Shown: piece by piece, positions 1-8,331 of the stretch | Position numbering within the stretch: position 1 is the stretch's first letter | Layout: every line of letters starts with the position of its first letter | NCBI GenBank assembly: GCA_041398025.1 | Contig: JAWKVM010000017.1 | Location: forward strand, 62,001-126,000 | Direction of reading: 5' to 3' | DNA: 64,000 nucleotides | From: JANQPX01 sp041398025 | GTDB taxonomy: Bacteria; Pseudomonadota; Alphaproteobacteria; Geminicoccales; Geminicoccaceae | Position numbers and translations under genes: made by a program | Notes under the pieces: generated by a model | Databases searched by the model: none | Told to the model about the DNA's origin: nothing | The model's input: only the letters and a program-made list of their open reading frames with translations

Positions 1-588
1 CTGAACCGCGAGGGCGGCCAGAAGAATGCCCAGGACGCGGGACAGGACATGGGCGCCGGTCAGGCCGAACAGCCGGTTGAACTGGGCGGCGAGGAGCATC
101 AGAAGGCAGACGATCGTCAGGACGGCGATCAGCGCACCGACGACGATCATGATGTGGACGGGATCATCAGCGGCTTCGGCGACCAGCAGGATGACCGCGC
201 CGATCGCGCCGGGGCCGGCGATCAGCGGCGTCGCCAGAGGAAACACGGAAATGTCGGCCCGGCCCGCCGCCTCCGCCTTTTCCTCCGCCGTCGTCGACGT
301 GCCGCCGGACAGCCGCGCGAACACCATGTCGATGGCGATCAGCAGCAAAAGTATCCCGCCCGCCGTCCTGAGGGCGGCAAGCGTGATCCCGAGATAGGTC
401 AAAAGCGGCTTGCCGAGGATGGCGAAGAACAGGAGGATCGAGGCGCCGATCAGGGTCGCCTTGAACGCCAGACGCCTGCGCTCGCCGTCCGGCCTGCCGG
501 CGGTGAGCGCAGCGAAGATGACCGCCGAATCCGGCGGGCCGATGGTCGCGAAGAAGGTCGCGAAAGCGATCAGGAACGATTCGAGCAT
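1..588 (-). CDS. MarC family integral membrane protein, 3' end cut by window edge
   Basis: The reverse strand from the ATG at 588 stays open to base 1, giving 196 residues without a stop. The product is almost entirely hydrophobic and looks like the six-helix MarC/YchE family, with the N-terminal segment TIGPPDSAVIFAALTAG, the central PLATPLIAGPGAIGAVI segment typical of the family, and a C-terminal helix ending LGILLAALAVQ. Family members are usually about 200-215 residues, so only some 5-15 residues are missing beyond the window. MarC proteins sit in the inner membrane and their substrate is not established, despite the old multiple-antibiotic-resistance name. Family 1 and family 2 repeats lie upstream of its start. 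Confidence 0.88.
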   Translation of the reverse strand, partial: MLESFLIAFATFFATIGPPDSAVIFAALTAGRPDGERRRLAFKATLIGASILLFFAILGKPLLTYLGITLAALRTAGGILLLLIAIDMVFARLSGGTSTTAEEKAEAAGRADISVFPLATPLIAGPGAIGAVILLVAEAADDPVHIMIVVGALIAVLTIVCLLMLLAAQFNRLFGLTGAHVLSRVLGILLAALAVQ

Positions 589-766
589 GCGCTGGAAACT
601 AATGGACGGCGCGCGGCTTGGCTATTGCCGAATGCCGGCCTCCGTTGCGACGACCGGAGACATCAGGCCGCGGGCTGCCTCGTGGTGCTTTCGATCGACA
701 GGATTTTCTCGATGTCGTCAGAGCCTGGCGGCAATTCGAGGGAGTCACCCCCTGGGGCAAGAAAGT

Positions 767-905
767 CTTAACGCTTGATCCGTACGATCGGAGCTCTGGT
801 CCATGCGATCCTGGGAATCCGTCCGTCCGCAAAGAACTGGGGTGCGCGGCTCGGATTCCCAGGATCGCATGGACCAGACAATCAGGGTGGCAGCATTCGG
901 TTAAG
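767..905 (+). repeat. Family 1 palindromic element, copy 1
   Basis: Two perfectly complementary 27-base arms, 795-821 (TCTGGTCCATGCGATCCTGG...) and 852-878, surround a 30-base spacer. The outer borders are CTTAAC at 767-772 and GTTAAG at 900-905, which are inverted copies of each other. The spacer is in the forward orientation shared with copies 2, 4 and 6. The copy is intergenic. The same arms recur at about 37.1, 59.3, 61.5, 62.8 and 63.1 kb. Confidence 0.92.
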
Positions 906-920
906 ATATCGTCAAGCTGG

Positions 921-1020
921 AGATTCTCCCGATCAGTCGGAGACATCTGATCGAGCAGGAAATGCGTTGAAACAAAGGGATAGCGCGCATCCGGATCACA
1001 TCTGATCGGGATGCGCTCTG
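921..1020 (+). repeat. Family 2 intergenic element (RIME-like), copy 1
   Basis: This block of about 100 bases matches, in the opposite orientation, 29351-29457. The shared core is AGGAAATGCG-T-GAAACAAAGGGATAG, flanked by two inverted repeats. The right palindrome here is a 14-base arm (GCGCATCCGGATCA) facing its complement with one mismatch. Two palindromes around a fixed core is the layout of the RIME-type mosaic elements described in rhizobia; kinship with RIME is inferred from layout only. Confidence 0.82.
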
Positions 1021-1242
1021 GCTGTCGGCAAACGTCATAAGCCGTCGACCAGCACGGCAGCTGTCGACGAGCAAGGTGCGGCTGATGAGGCTTCGACCCC
1101 CGGCCATGTCCTCATAAAGCTTGTGACGCACGCGAAAACGTCGTTCTTCGAGAGTCGCATCGCAGACTATTGGGTATCGTTGAGAAGCGGAAACGCAGAA
1201 AAGCGGCGTTTGCCGCACGTCAGAACTTCATGAGGACGCGGC

Positions 1243-2091
1243 CTAATCCGCCGCGTGCGCCTGGACCGCGTTGTAGCGGTCGCTGGAGTTCATGGCGACG
1301 TCCAGGAGGGCGCGGTTGGCGTCGCGGTAGGCGGCGCTGGCGGCGTCGTGCTCGTCCAGGCTTTCCAGGACCTGGCCGAGATCGAGCAGCACCGCGGCTT
1401 CGGCGTAGTGGTCGTCGATCTTGCGGAAGGCGGCGCGCGCGTTCATGTAGAACTCGCGGCTTTCCTTCAGATGGCCGCGCGCCTTGGCGAGATGGCCGAG
1501 CCGGCGCAGCACCTCGCCCTGGCCGTGGAAATCGCCGGTCTGGACGTAGTGGACCAGGGCCTTCTGGAAGCTTGCGACTTCGTTGTCGACCGGATCGGAG
1601 GCCGGCTTGACCGCCTTCGGATCGATCAGGGCGGCCGCCGGAACCGGAGAGCCCGCGGCCGGGGCTTCGGCAAGGCCGAGGGCGGCGTGTTCGTTCGGCT
1701 GCTCGAAGGTGGTTTCCAGGACCAGCTCCCCCTTCTGCTCGCTGCTCCGGCGGCTCTTCTTCCTTTTGGCGGAGGGCAGCTTCGCGGTCGCCTTGGGGAC
1801 GGCGGCCGGGGCGTCACCGGAGCGCAGCAGCATCGACAGCAGAACGCCGCCACCGACGAAGAAGCCGACCAGCGCGAAATCGTTGATGCGCTCCATATGC
1901 CAATAGAAGTGATTGGTCAGGAACACGCCCATGGCCACGACGATCAGGAGTGCTGCGACCAGGCCGACAGGCTTGGACAGCGCGTCGCCCAGGATACTGC
2001 GCTCCGGCTGTTCGAAGACATCCAGAACGGGCTCGCCGGGAGCGTCCCGACCAGCTTTGCCTTTCGATGCGCGAGGAGACCATGTCCTCAT
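1243..2091 (-). CDS. Membrane-anchored protein with C-terminal TPR-like helices, function unknown
   Basis: The protein has 282 residues. A short cytoplasmic-looking N-terminus is followed by two hydrophobic segments (about residues 41-64 and 72-90, ending LSMLLRSG), a low-complexity Ala/Pro/Lys-rich linker (about 91-170), and a helical C-terminal part (about 185-270) with tetratricopeptide spacing: repeated small/aromatic positions such as LRRLGHLAKARGHLKESREF and AAVLLDLGQVLESLDEHDAA. TPR domains bind partner proteins, so a scaffold or assembly role is likely but unproven. I recognise no named family. It is transcribed away from the hydrolase gene behind an AT-rich stretch at about 2210-2290. 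Confidence 0.75.
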   Translation of the reverse strand: MRTWSPRASKGKAGRDAPGEPVLDVFEQPERSILGDALSKPVGLVAALLIVVAMGVFLTNHFYWHMERINDFALVGFFVGGGVLLSMLLRSGDAPAAVPKATAKLPSAKRKKSRRSSEQKGELVLETTFEQPNEHAALGLAEAPAAGSPVPAAALIDPKAVKPASDPVDNEVASFQKALVHYVQTGDFHGQGEVLRRLGHLAKARGHLKESREFYMNARAAFRKIDDHYAEAAVLLDLGQVLESLDEHDAASAAYRDANRALLDVAMNSSDRYNAVQAHAAD

Positions 2092-2316
2092 CAGCGTTTT
2101 TCCCTATCCAGCGACAGGAACGGTCGTCATTCGAGGACGGCATCATCGAAGATGCAGGACGAACGGCCTCGCAAACGGACCGCCGACCATCAACGCCACT
2201 CCCTGGATTACCTTCACCTCAACTGTATAACTACGCCCGATTCTTTTTATCTGCGTGCCATTTGTACACTGATAAAGGAAGCTTGGCCACTACCGTCAAG
2301 GGATGAATTTCGTGCC

Positions 2317-3327
2317 CTAACCCTTTGTCGCATCACGAAGCCTGGCGGAGGCGGTGGGAGGTGTGGGGGCGCCGGTCTCGGAAAGGCGCTCGATCCAGCT
2401 CTCGATATCGGCGTACACCCGGGCGCGCTGCAGATCGCGCAGCAGCATGTGATAGCCCTCGGGATAGCGGATCGCGGTGGCGCGGGCGGTCTGCAGCCGG
2501 CCGTGAAAATCGTCGAGTGCGCCCGTGGGGACGATCTCATCCTTCTCGCCGATCAGGAGGAGGATGTCCTGATCGAGCTTGGGGGCGGCGGCGAGCGCCT
2601 CGTCCATCAGCGCGACCAGGCCGGCGACGGCGTCGGTGCGCGTCGCCTTGATCACCAGCGGGTCGGCGCTGAACGCGCGCAGCATCTCGATATTGTCGGA
2701 GGGCCAGATCTCCAGCCCCTCAGGCGGCGTCAGCTCCCAGCCGGGGGCGACGGTCGCGGCGAGCCAGAGGGTCAGGCGGTAGAACAGGTTCATATGCTTG
2801 CCGCCCCAGACCGCAGGGGCGGAGAGGATCAGCCCGTCGACATCGAGGCCGCCCTCGCGCGCGCTCGCGGCGATGGCGACGGCACCGCCCATGCTTTCGC
2901 CGAGCACGTAGAGCGGCGTCTCGCCATAGATGGCGCGCAGCTCGGCGACGGCGCGCCGCAGGTCCCGAACCAGGGCGTCGGTGCCCGGCCAGCGGCCGCG
3001 ATTGGCGGTGACGCCGAAACCCTGCTGGTCGTAGGCATGGACCGCGATGCCGTGCTCCCGGGCGAAGGCGGCGAAGTCCTGAAAGGCGTTGCTGTAGTCG
3101 TTGAAGCCGTGCAGCGCGAGAATCACCGCCTTCGGGCCAGAAGCCGCGGGCTGCGGCGCGTGGTCGTCGGCAACGTTGTCCGTGGTCGTCACGCCGGCAG
3201 GCTGCCAGTGGCGCCAGGCGCCGGCATGGACCACCTCGCCCTCGGGACCCGGGCCGGCGCTGGGGGCGCAGGCGGAAAGGCCGAGGAGCCAGAGGGCGGC
3301 CATCAGGGCGCGCAGGGCACCGATCAT
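2317..3327 (-). CDS. Alpha/beta hydrolase lipoprotein (monoacylglycerol-lipase-like, serine aminopeptidase S33 fold)
   Basis: The 336-residue product starts with a lipoprotein signal peptide ending in a lipobox (LGLSAC), so the mature enzyme should be tethered to a membrane in the periplasm. The catalytic parts of the Hydrolase_4/lysophospholipase family are visible: the oxyanion-region LALHGFN, the nucleophile elbow GESMGG, an acid in GEKDEIVP and a histidine in GYHMLLRD. The substrate is probably a lipid ester, inferred from the family. The start codon overlaps the stop of gluQRS by 4 bases, so the two are probably translated together. Confidence 0.88.
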   Translation of the reverse strand: MIGALRALMAALWLLGLSACAPSAGPGPEGEVVHAGAWRHWQPAGVTTTDNVADDHAPQPAASGPKAVILALHGFNDYSNAFQDFAAFAREHGIAVHAYDQQGFGVTANRGRWPGTDALVRDLRRAVAELRAIYGETPLYVLGESMGGAVAIAASAREGGLDVDGLILSAPAVWGGKHMNLFYRLTLWLAATVAPGWELTPPEGLEIWPSDNIEMLRAFSADPLVIKATRTDAVAGLVALMDEALAAAPKLDQDILLLIGEKDEIVPTGALDDFHGRLQTARATAIRYPEGYHMLLRDLQRARVYADIESWIERLSETGAPTPPTASARLRDATKG

Positions 3328-4247
3328 CCGCCCGCGGCGAGCGCCGAGGCGGGCTCGGGCTCCGGCAGGCCGATCAGGCGCCAGATGTCGGCGGGCTGCT
3401 TGCCCATCTGGCGGAGCGTGCGCAGGGTGACCGCACGGTTGCGCTTGGCGATGCGCATGCCGGTGGAATCGGCGATCAGATTGTGATGGTAGTAGAGCGG
3501 CGTGGGCAGGCCGAGCAGGGCCTGCAGCAGGCGATGCATGTGGGTGGCGTGGAACAGGTCCTCGCCGCGGGTGATCAGGGTGACGCCCTGGAGCGCGTCG
3601 TCGATGGTCACGGCGAGGTGGTAGCTGGTGGGCACGTCCTTCCTCGCCAGGACCACGTCGCCGAGCGAGGCGGGGTCGGCGCGCAGCTCGCCGACGCGCA
3701 GGTCCTTCCAGGTGAGCGCGCCGGTGAGGTCGAGGGCGCGCGCGACGTCGAGGCGAAGCGCGTAGGGCTCGCCTGCGCGGATCCGGCGCAGGCGCTCGTC
3801 GACGCCGAGCGCGCGGCAGATGCCGGGATAGAGCGCCTCGCCCGAGGGGCCGTGGGGTGCGCGCCCGGCCTCGGCGATCTCGGCGCGGATCTGGCGGCGC
3901 GTGCAGAAGCAGGGATAGAGCACGCCCAGGCGATCGAGGCGATCGAGGGCGTCGGCATAGCCGGCCATGTGGTCGGACTGGCGCCAGGGCTCGGCGTCCC
4001 AGGCGAGGCCGAGCCAGAGCAGGTCGTCATGGATGCCCCGTTCGAACTCCGGGCGGCAGCGGCCGGTGTCGATGTCCTCGATGCGCAGGAGAAAGCGGCC
4101 GCGGCTGGCGCGCGCCGCCTCCCAGGCGAGGAGCGCTGAATAGGCGTGGCCGAGATGCAGATAGCCCGACGGCGTGGGCGCGAAACGGGTGACCGCGGGC
4201 GGATCACCTGGTTCTGGCATCGGCAGGAAGTCGGAACCCTTGATCAT
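3324..4247 (-). CDS. gluQ: Glutamyl-Q tRNA(Asp) synthetase
   Basis: This is a paralogue of the glutamyl-tRNA synthetase catalytic domain that attaches glutamate to queuosine-34 of tRNA(Asp). It has 307 residues with no anticodon-binding domain, the usual size. The class I signature is FAPTPSGYLHLGHAYSA (HIGH box HLGH). Zinc ligands typical of GluQRS are present as CFC and, downstream, YPGIC. A KMSKS-like loop reads RIAKRNRAVTLR. The gene lies 5' of, and overlaps, the lipoprotein hydrolase gene; no queuosine synthesis gene is in the window. Confidence 0.95.
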   Translation of the reverse strand: MIKGSDFLPMPEPGDPPAVTRFAPTPSGYLHLGHAYSALLAWEAARASRGRFLLRIEDIDTGRCRPEFERGIHDDLLWLGLAWDAEPWRQSDHMAGYADALDRLDRLGVLYPCFCTRRQIRAEIAEAGRAPHGPSGEALYPGICRALGVDERLRRIRAGEPYALRLDVARALDLTGALTWKDLRVGELRADPASLGDVVLARKDVPTSYHLAVTIDDALQGVTLITRGEDLFHATHMHRLLQALLGLPTPLYYHHNLIADSTGMRIAKRNRAVTLRTLRQMGKQPADIWRLIGLPEPEPASALAAGG

Positions 4248-4445
4248 CGATCAGCCACCGCGCGACCCCGGAGAATGGATCGCCCTTCCAACCAAAGCTT
4301 GCGAACGATCCGGCAACGGTTTCATTATCCCGGCAAGGTCCTCATGGGCAAGGCTCTGTTTTTCCAGACCTGCCGGGATCGGCCGGCCCGGGGGCCGGCG
4401 GTGGGGAAGACGGCGCCCGCGGCGCCCACATCATCAGGAGTTGAT

Positions 4446-5120
4446 ATGAGCATGCTTTCCGGTCCAAGCGCAGCGCCCGCCGCGGGCGGCCCGCCCCGTC
4501 AGCTCGTGGTGCTGCTGCACGGCGTCGGTGCCGACGGGGCCGACCTGATCACTTTGTCGCAGGCCATGGCGCGGGATTTGCCCCATGCGCGCTTCATCGC
4601 CCCCAACGGGCCGGAGCCCTGCGACATGGCGCCGATGGGCTATCAGTGGTTCTCGCTGTCCGACCGCAATCCCGCGCGCATGCTGGAGGGCATCAAGCGC
4701 TCGGCGCCGCTGATCGACGCCTTTCTCGATGCGGAGCTGGCGAGAGACGGCCTCGGCGACCATCAGCTTGCCTTGCTCGGCTTTTCCCAGGGCACCATGA
4801 TGTCGCTCTACGTCGCACCCAGGCGGGCGAAGGCCATGGCCGGGGTGCTCGGCTTTTCCGGCGCGCTCATGGGCGCCGAGACGCTGGCATCGGAGGCGGT
4901 GAGCCGGCCGCCGATCCTCCTGATCCACGGCGATGCCGATCAGGTGGTGCCGGTGCAGGCCCTGCACGGCGCGGTCGCGGGCCTGCAGGCGGCGGACATT
5001 CCGGTGCAGTGGTCGGTGCGCCCGGGACTGCCCCACGGCATCGATCCCGAGGGCATCGCCGCTGGGGCCGCGTTCCTGGCGCAGGCGTTTCGGGATGCGG
5101 GCAAAGCCGCCGGTGTCTAG
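4446..5120 (+). CDS. Carboxylesterase/phospholipase family alpha/beta hydrolase
   Basis: The 224-residue product belongs to the small cytosolic carboxylesterase family (YpfH/EstB type). It shows LLHGVGADGADLI near the N-terminus, the nucleophile elbow GFSQGTMM, an aspartate in LIHGDADQVVP and a histidine in GLPHGID. The start at 4446 was chosen because AGGAG lies at 4436-4440 and the homologous part begins just after it; the longer open frame upstream has no family resemblance. The cyclase gene follows after 5 bases, suggesting co-transcription. The natural substrate is unknown. Confidence 0.9.
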   Translation: MSMLSGPSAAPAAGGPPRQLVVLLHGVGADGADLITLSQAMARDLPHARFIAPNGPEPCDMAPMGYQWFSLSDRNPARMLEGIKRSAPLIDAFLDAELARDGLGDHQLALLGFSQGTMMSLYVAPRRAKAMAGVLGFSGALMGAETLASEAVSRPPILLIHGDADQVVPVQALHGAVAGLQAADIPVQWSVRPGLPHGIDPEGIAAGAAFLAQAFRDAGKAAGV

Positions 5121-5125
5121 AACCC

Positions 5126-6991
5126 ATGGTCGATCCGGCGCAGGATAACGAGGAGCCGTCAAGCGCGCCCGTTCGCTTCTCGATCGCGACCTATCTCGGG
5201 ATCGGGCTGGGCGGTCTGATCGCCACGGCGCTCGGCCTGCTGCTCTGGGTGACCCTGTCGGCCGTCTTCAAGAACACCACCGAGCTCTTGAACGACAAGA
5301 GCCGGATCTTCCTGGGCTCGCTCAGCGCGCAGACCCGGCAATATCTGGACGCGACCCTCGCCCCTTCCAAGGTGGTGGCAAGCGAGATCGCCAACGGCCG
5401 GGTCGATCCCCATGACGACGCGCAGATGCTGCCGCTGATGCGCACCCTGCTCGCAGCGACGCCGCAGGTCACCGCCATGGCGTTTTTCGACATCGACGGC
5501 ACGCGCGTCGCGTCCTATCGGGACGAGGGCGAGGTGCTCGCCAACCGTCAGTCCTGGACGGACGACGAGGCGCTCAGCGAGGCCATGGCCGATGCCGAGG
5601 CGACCGGCGAGATCGCCTGGGGGCCGCCGATCAACGAGCCCTATATCGGCACCTTCGTCAATCTGCGCCGCCCGGTGTTCCGGGGCGAGACCTATCTCGG
5701 GACCAGCACCGCGGTGATCAACGTCCAGGTGCTCTCCGCCTTTCTCGACAGCCTGGAGACCGAGATCGGCCAGAACGCCTTCATTCTCTACGATCGCGAC
5801 TATGTGCTCGCCCACCGGCGCCTGATCGAGCCCTTTCCCGGCCTCGGCCCCGAGCGCCCCTTGCCGCGGGTCGACGAGATCGGCGATCCGGTGCTCGCGC
5901 GCATCTGGGCGGCGGGCTGGGAGGAGAACCGGCTGGTCGCCGGCAGCGGGCATGCCGACGCGGACGATCCCAGCTATATCTACCTCTACAGCCCGCTGAT
6001 CGACTACGCCGATGCGCCCTGGCTGATCGGCAGCTATTTTCCCGCCGACACCATCGCCGTGCAGGTCGAGCGCATGATCGCGGCGGTCGTCGGCTCGCTC
6101 CTGATCCTCGTGCTGACCATCGCCGCCGTCTATCTGTTCGGACGCTACCTGCGCCAGCCCGTGCAGGCCCTGGCCGAGGCCGCGGCGGCCGTGCGCGATC
6201 TCGATCTCGAACGCGTGCCCAGGCTGCCGCCGTCGCGCTTCACCGAGCTCGATCAGGCCGGGCGCGCGTTCAACGGCATGGTCGGGGCGTTGAGGAGCTT
6301 CTCGCTCTACGTGCCCAAAACCCTGGTGCGCCGCCTGATGGCGCGCGGCGAGGTCACCGACATCCGCTCCGAGCGGCGCCTGGCGACGGTGCTGATGACC
6401 GATATCGTCGGCTTCACCACCCTTGCCGAGACGATGAGCGCCGAGGAGACCGCCGCCTTCCTGAACGAGCACCTCGCCCTGGTCACCGCCTGCATCGAGG
6501 CGGAGGGCGGCGTGGTCGACAAGTTCATGGGCGATGCGGTCATGGCGCTCTGGGGCGCGCTCGAGCCGGAGACCGACCACGGCGAACGCGCCGTGCGCGC
6601 CGGCCTGCGCATCCGGGACGCCCTCTCGGCCGACAATCGCGCCCAGGGCCGCAGCACACACCTGCGCATCGGCATCCACAGCGGCGACGTGATCGCCGGC
6701 AATCTCGGTACGACGACGCGCATGAACTACACGGTCGTCGGCGACAGCGTGAACATGGCGCAGCGCCTGGAAGCGCTCGGCAAGATCCTCCTGCCCGACG
6801 CCGAGGTCGCCCTCCTGATCAGCGCCGCCACCCGGCAAACCTTGCCGCCCTCGATCGAAACCCGCTCCCTCGGCCGCCACGCCCTGCGCGGCCGCGCCGC
6901 CGAAGTGGAAGTCTTTGTGGTGGTGGCCGACGGGTACAATCGCTCATCCGACAAGTCCCGCCGGCCAACGCTTCTCAAGCCGCCCTGCTGA
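5126..6991 (+). CDS. Membrane-bound class III adenylate/guanylate cyclase with Cache-like sensor and HAMP
   Basis: The protein has 621 residues. A first transmembrane helix (about 24-50) is followed by a periplasmic region of about 270 residues with the feel of a double Cache sensor, a second helix (about 318-342), a HAMP linker (about 343-395) and a cyclase catalytic domain (about 415-590). In the catalytic domain the metal aspartates are in TDIVGFTTL and KFMGDAVMALWG, and the transition-state Asn/Arg are in GDSVNMAQRLE. It should turn ATP into cAMP in response to a periplasmic ligand. ATP preference is inferred from the family and was not tested residue by residue. Confidence 0.92.
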   Translation: MVDPAQDNEEPSSAPVRFSIATYLGIGLGGLIATALGLLLWVTLSAVFKNTTELLNDKSRIFLGSLSAQTRQYLDATLAPSKVVASEIANGRVDPHDDAQMLPLMRTLLAATPQVTAMAFFDIDGTRVASYRDEGEVLANRQSWTDDEALSEAMADAEATGEIAWGPPINEPYIGTFVNLRRPVFRGETYLGTSTAVINVQVLSAFLDSLETEIGQNAFILYDRDYVLAHRRLIEPFPGLGPERPLPRVDEIGDPVLARIWAAGWEENRLVAGSGHADADDPSYIYLYSPLIDYADAPWLIGSYFPADTIAVQVERMIAAVVGSLLILVLTIAAVYLFGRYLRQPVQALAEAAAAVRDLDLERVPRLPPSRFTELDQAGRAFNGMVGALRSFSLYVPKTLVRRLMARGEVTDIRSERRLATVLMTDIVGFTTLAETMSAEETAAFLNEHLALVTACIEAEGGVVDKFMGDAVMALWGALEPETDHGERAVRAGLRIRDALSADNRAQGRSTHLRIGIHSGDVIAGNLGTTTRMNYTVVGDSVNMAQRLEALGKILLPDAEVALLISAATRQTLPPSIETRSLGRHALRGRAAEVEVFVVVADGYNRSSDKSRRPTLLKPPC

Positions 6992-7196
6992 TGCTCCTGC
7001 GGTGGGCGATCAACGCGAGACCGACAAGCCCGAACAACACGAATTGCCAAGTCCCCGGGATTGGAACGGCGACCGCGAAGTTTGGATCAACCGGCGTGAA
7101 CGGATCAGCGGTGACAAACGCTACACCGGGCGTCAAGACATTACCGAATCCGATGAGCTCAAGCGAGTTAAGCTCAAGAGCGTCGAACTCGAGCAA
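6975..7196 (-). pseudogene. PEP-CTERM-like sorting tail, orphan fragment
   Basis: This 73-residue frame opens only with TTG (an upstream in-frame stop lies at 7239-7241). Its last 25 residues look like a PEP-CTERM sorting signal: a proline motif (VPIPGTW), a hydrophobic helix (FVLFGLVGLALIA) and a basic end (HRRSISR). The preceding residues resemble the end of a secreted beta-rich domain, but no signal peptide or full domain is present. It is probably the 3' remnant of a larger gene. No exosortase is in the window. Confidence 0.45.
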
Positions 7197-7341
7197 AACG
7201 TCAACAATCCCGGATTGCCCTTCGAAGCGGCAATGTTTTCAACAAGATAGGCAATATTTGCTCAGGGTAAAGAAACCTAAGAAAGAAAATAAAAGTCGTT
7301 AAGCGGTAACCCCTTACTTTGGTCTCAACAAGACCAAATAC

Positions 7342-8026
7342 ATGGGGTAACGCCGCAATAAACACCTTCGCCAAACTCGCCTTTCGCCGCCGTCGCCGCC
7401 TCGCCGCCGCCGGCGCGACCCCCGCCCAGGCCCAGTCCCCCGCCCTCTTCAACACCGTCGAATACCGCACCAACGATCTCGACGCGCTCTCCCCAAGTGG
7501 AAGGCCTGCCCTGCCAAGATCGCCAAGGAGCAGAAGACCTACGCCAAGAGCGGCTCCAAGGCCGTCAAGGCCTGGCAGGCGATGATCAAGGCGAACAAGG
7601 GCAAGGCCCAGCGCGCCCAGCTCGAGGCGGTCAACGGCTTCGTCAATCAGTGGCGCTACCGCACCGACGACGCCAACTACAAGACCAGCGACTACTGGGC
7701 GTCGCCCGCCGAGTTCTTCAGCCGTTCAGGGGATTGCGAGGATTACGCGATCTAAATACGTCACGCTGCGCCAGATGGGCTTCAGCGCCGATCAGCTGCG
7801 TCTGGTGGTCGTGAAGGATATGAAGCAGAACCTGGCTCACGCCATTCTCGCCGCCTATGTCGATGGCGAGGTCTTCATCCTCGACAACGTCAACGGCAAG
7901 GTCCGTTCGCAGGCCGAGGTGACCGAGTACGCTCCCTACTACTCGGTCAACGAGCAGGCTCGCTGGGCCCATGCCGCCGCGTCTGCGAAGGTCGCCTCCG
8001 CCGCCGGCCTGTTCTCCAAGTCCTGA
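7342..8026 (+). pseudogene. Bacterial transglutaminase-like cysteine protease (Peptidase C93/DUF920), broken by frameshifts
   Basis: Read across three frames, the sequence encodes a recognisable secreted BTLCP-family protein: NTVEYRTNDLDAL, then KWKACPAKIAKEQ...NGFVNQWRYRTDD...DYWASPAEFF and the catalytic-cysteine segment SGDCEDYAI, then KYVTLRQMGFSADQLRLVV with the His region QNLAHAILA and the LDNVNG segment. The frame moves +2 at about 7490 (CTCT where CT would fit) and -2 at 7753, where ATCTAAATAC replaces an expected ATC-GCT-AAA-TAC and creates a stop inside the active-site block. The signal peptide (7342-7430) also needs small indels to read properly. A terminator follows. Confidence 0.85.
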
Positions 8027-8331
8027 TCCCGTTCGTTGCCCCCCAGCCTCGCGCCCGCGCTCGTCGCGGGCGTCTTTTTTGCTCCGGCCATCCAGCGGGC
8101 CTCGGCGTTTTCGGCGGTGGTGGGCTCTCTTTCCATGCTCCCCATAATGCCACCGAAATCTTCACACCCATCACCAAGGCACGGTAAACTTTCCATCAAC
8201 GGGTAAGACTTCGTTTACCAGAACCCGGACCGAAAATGGCGGAAAGACGGGGTTTTTTCTCCTCACATCCTCGCGTCAGGGATGGCCGGAGTCCCATCGC
8301 CACCTCGCCTCGATCGAGGCATGTCCGAAAA
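8027..8331. other. Convergent intergenic gap
   Basis: Apart from the terminator at 8052-8080, nothing is recognised. The S9 peptidase gene ends at 8332 from the other side. No gene, RNA or repeat was found between 8081 and 8331. Confidence 0.6.
8052..8080 (+). terminator. Intrinsic terminator after the BTLCP pseudogene
   Basis: The stem CGCCCGCG (8052-8059) pairs perfectly with CGCGGGCG (8065-8072) around a 5-base loop, followed by a run of six T (8075-8080). This is the clearest Rho-independent terminator in the window. Confidence 0.9.

Larger units (their letters stand above)
589..1242. other. Gene-free gap holding two different repeats
   Basis: No credible gene lies between the MarC start and the end of the TPR protein gene. 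The gap carries a complete family 1 palindrome (core 795-878, TTAA borders 767-905) and, 15 bases further on, a family 2 element (921-1020). Short open frames here run through the palindromes and have no coding character. Confidence 0.7.

Noticed and set aside
1255..3486. Open frame of 743 codons on the forward strand
   Set aside because: It is the antisense of the TPR protein and hydrolase genes, both of which have clear features.
7741..7762. Programmed frameshift in the protease gene
   Set aside because: There is no slippery sequence, and several other indels are needed in the same gene, which fits decay or sequencing error better.
7497..7814. Forward 105-codon frame in the protease pseudogene
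   Set aside because: It is not the coding frame; the conserved protease residues are in the other two frames.
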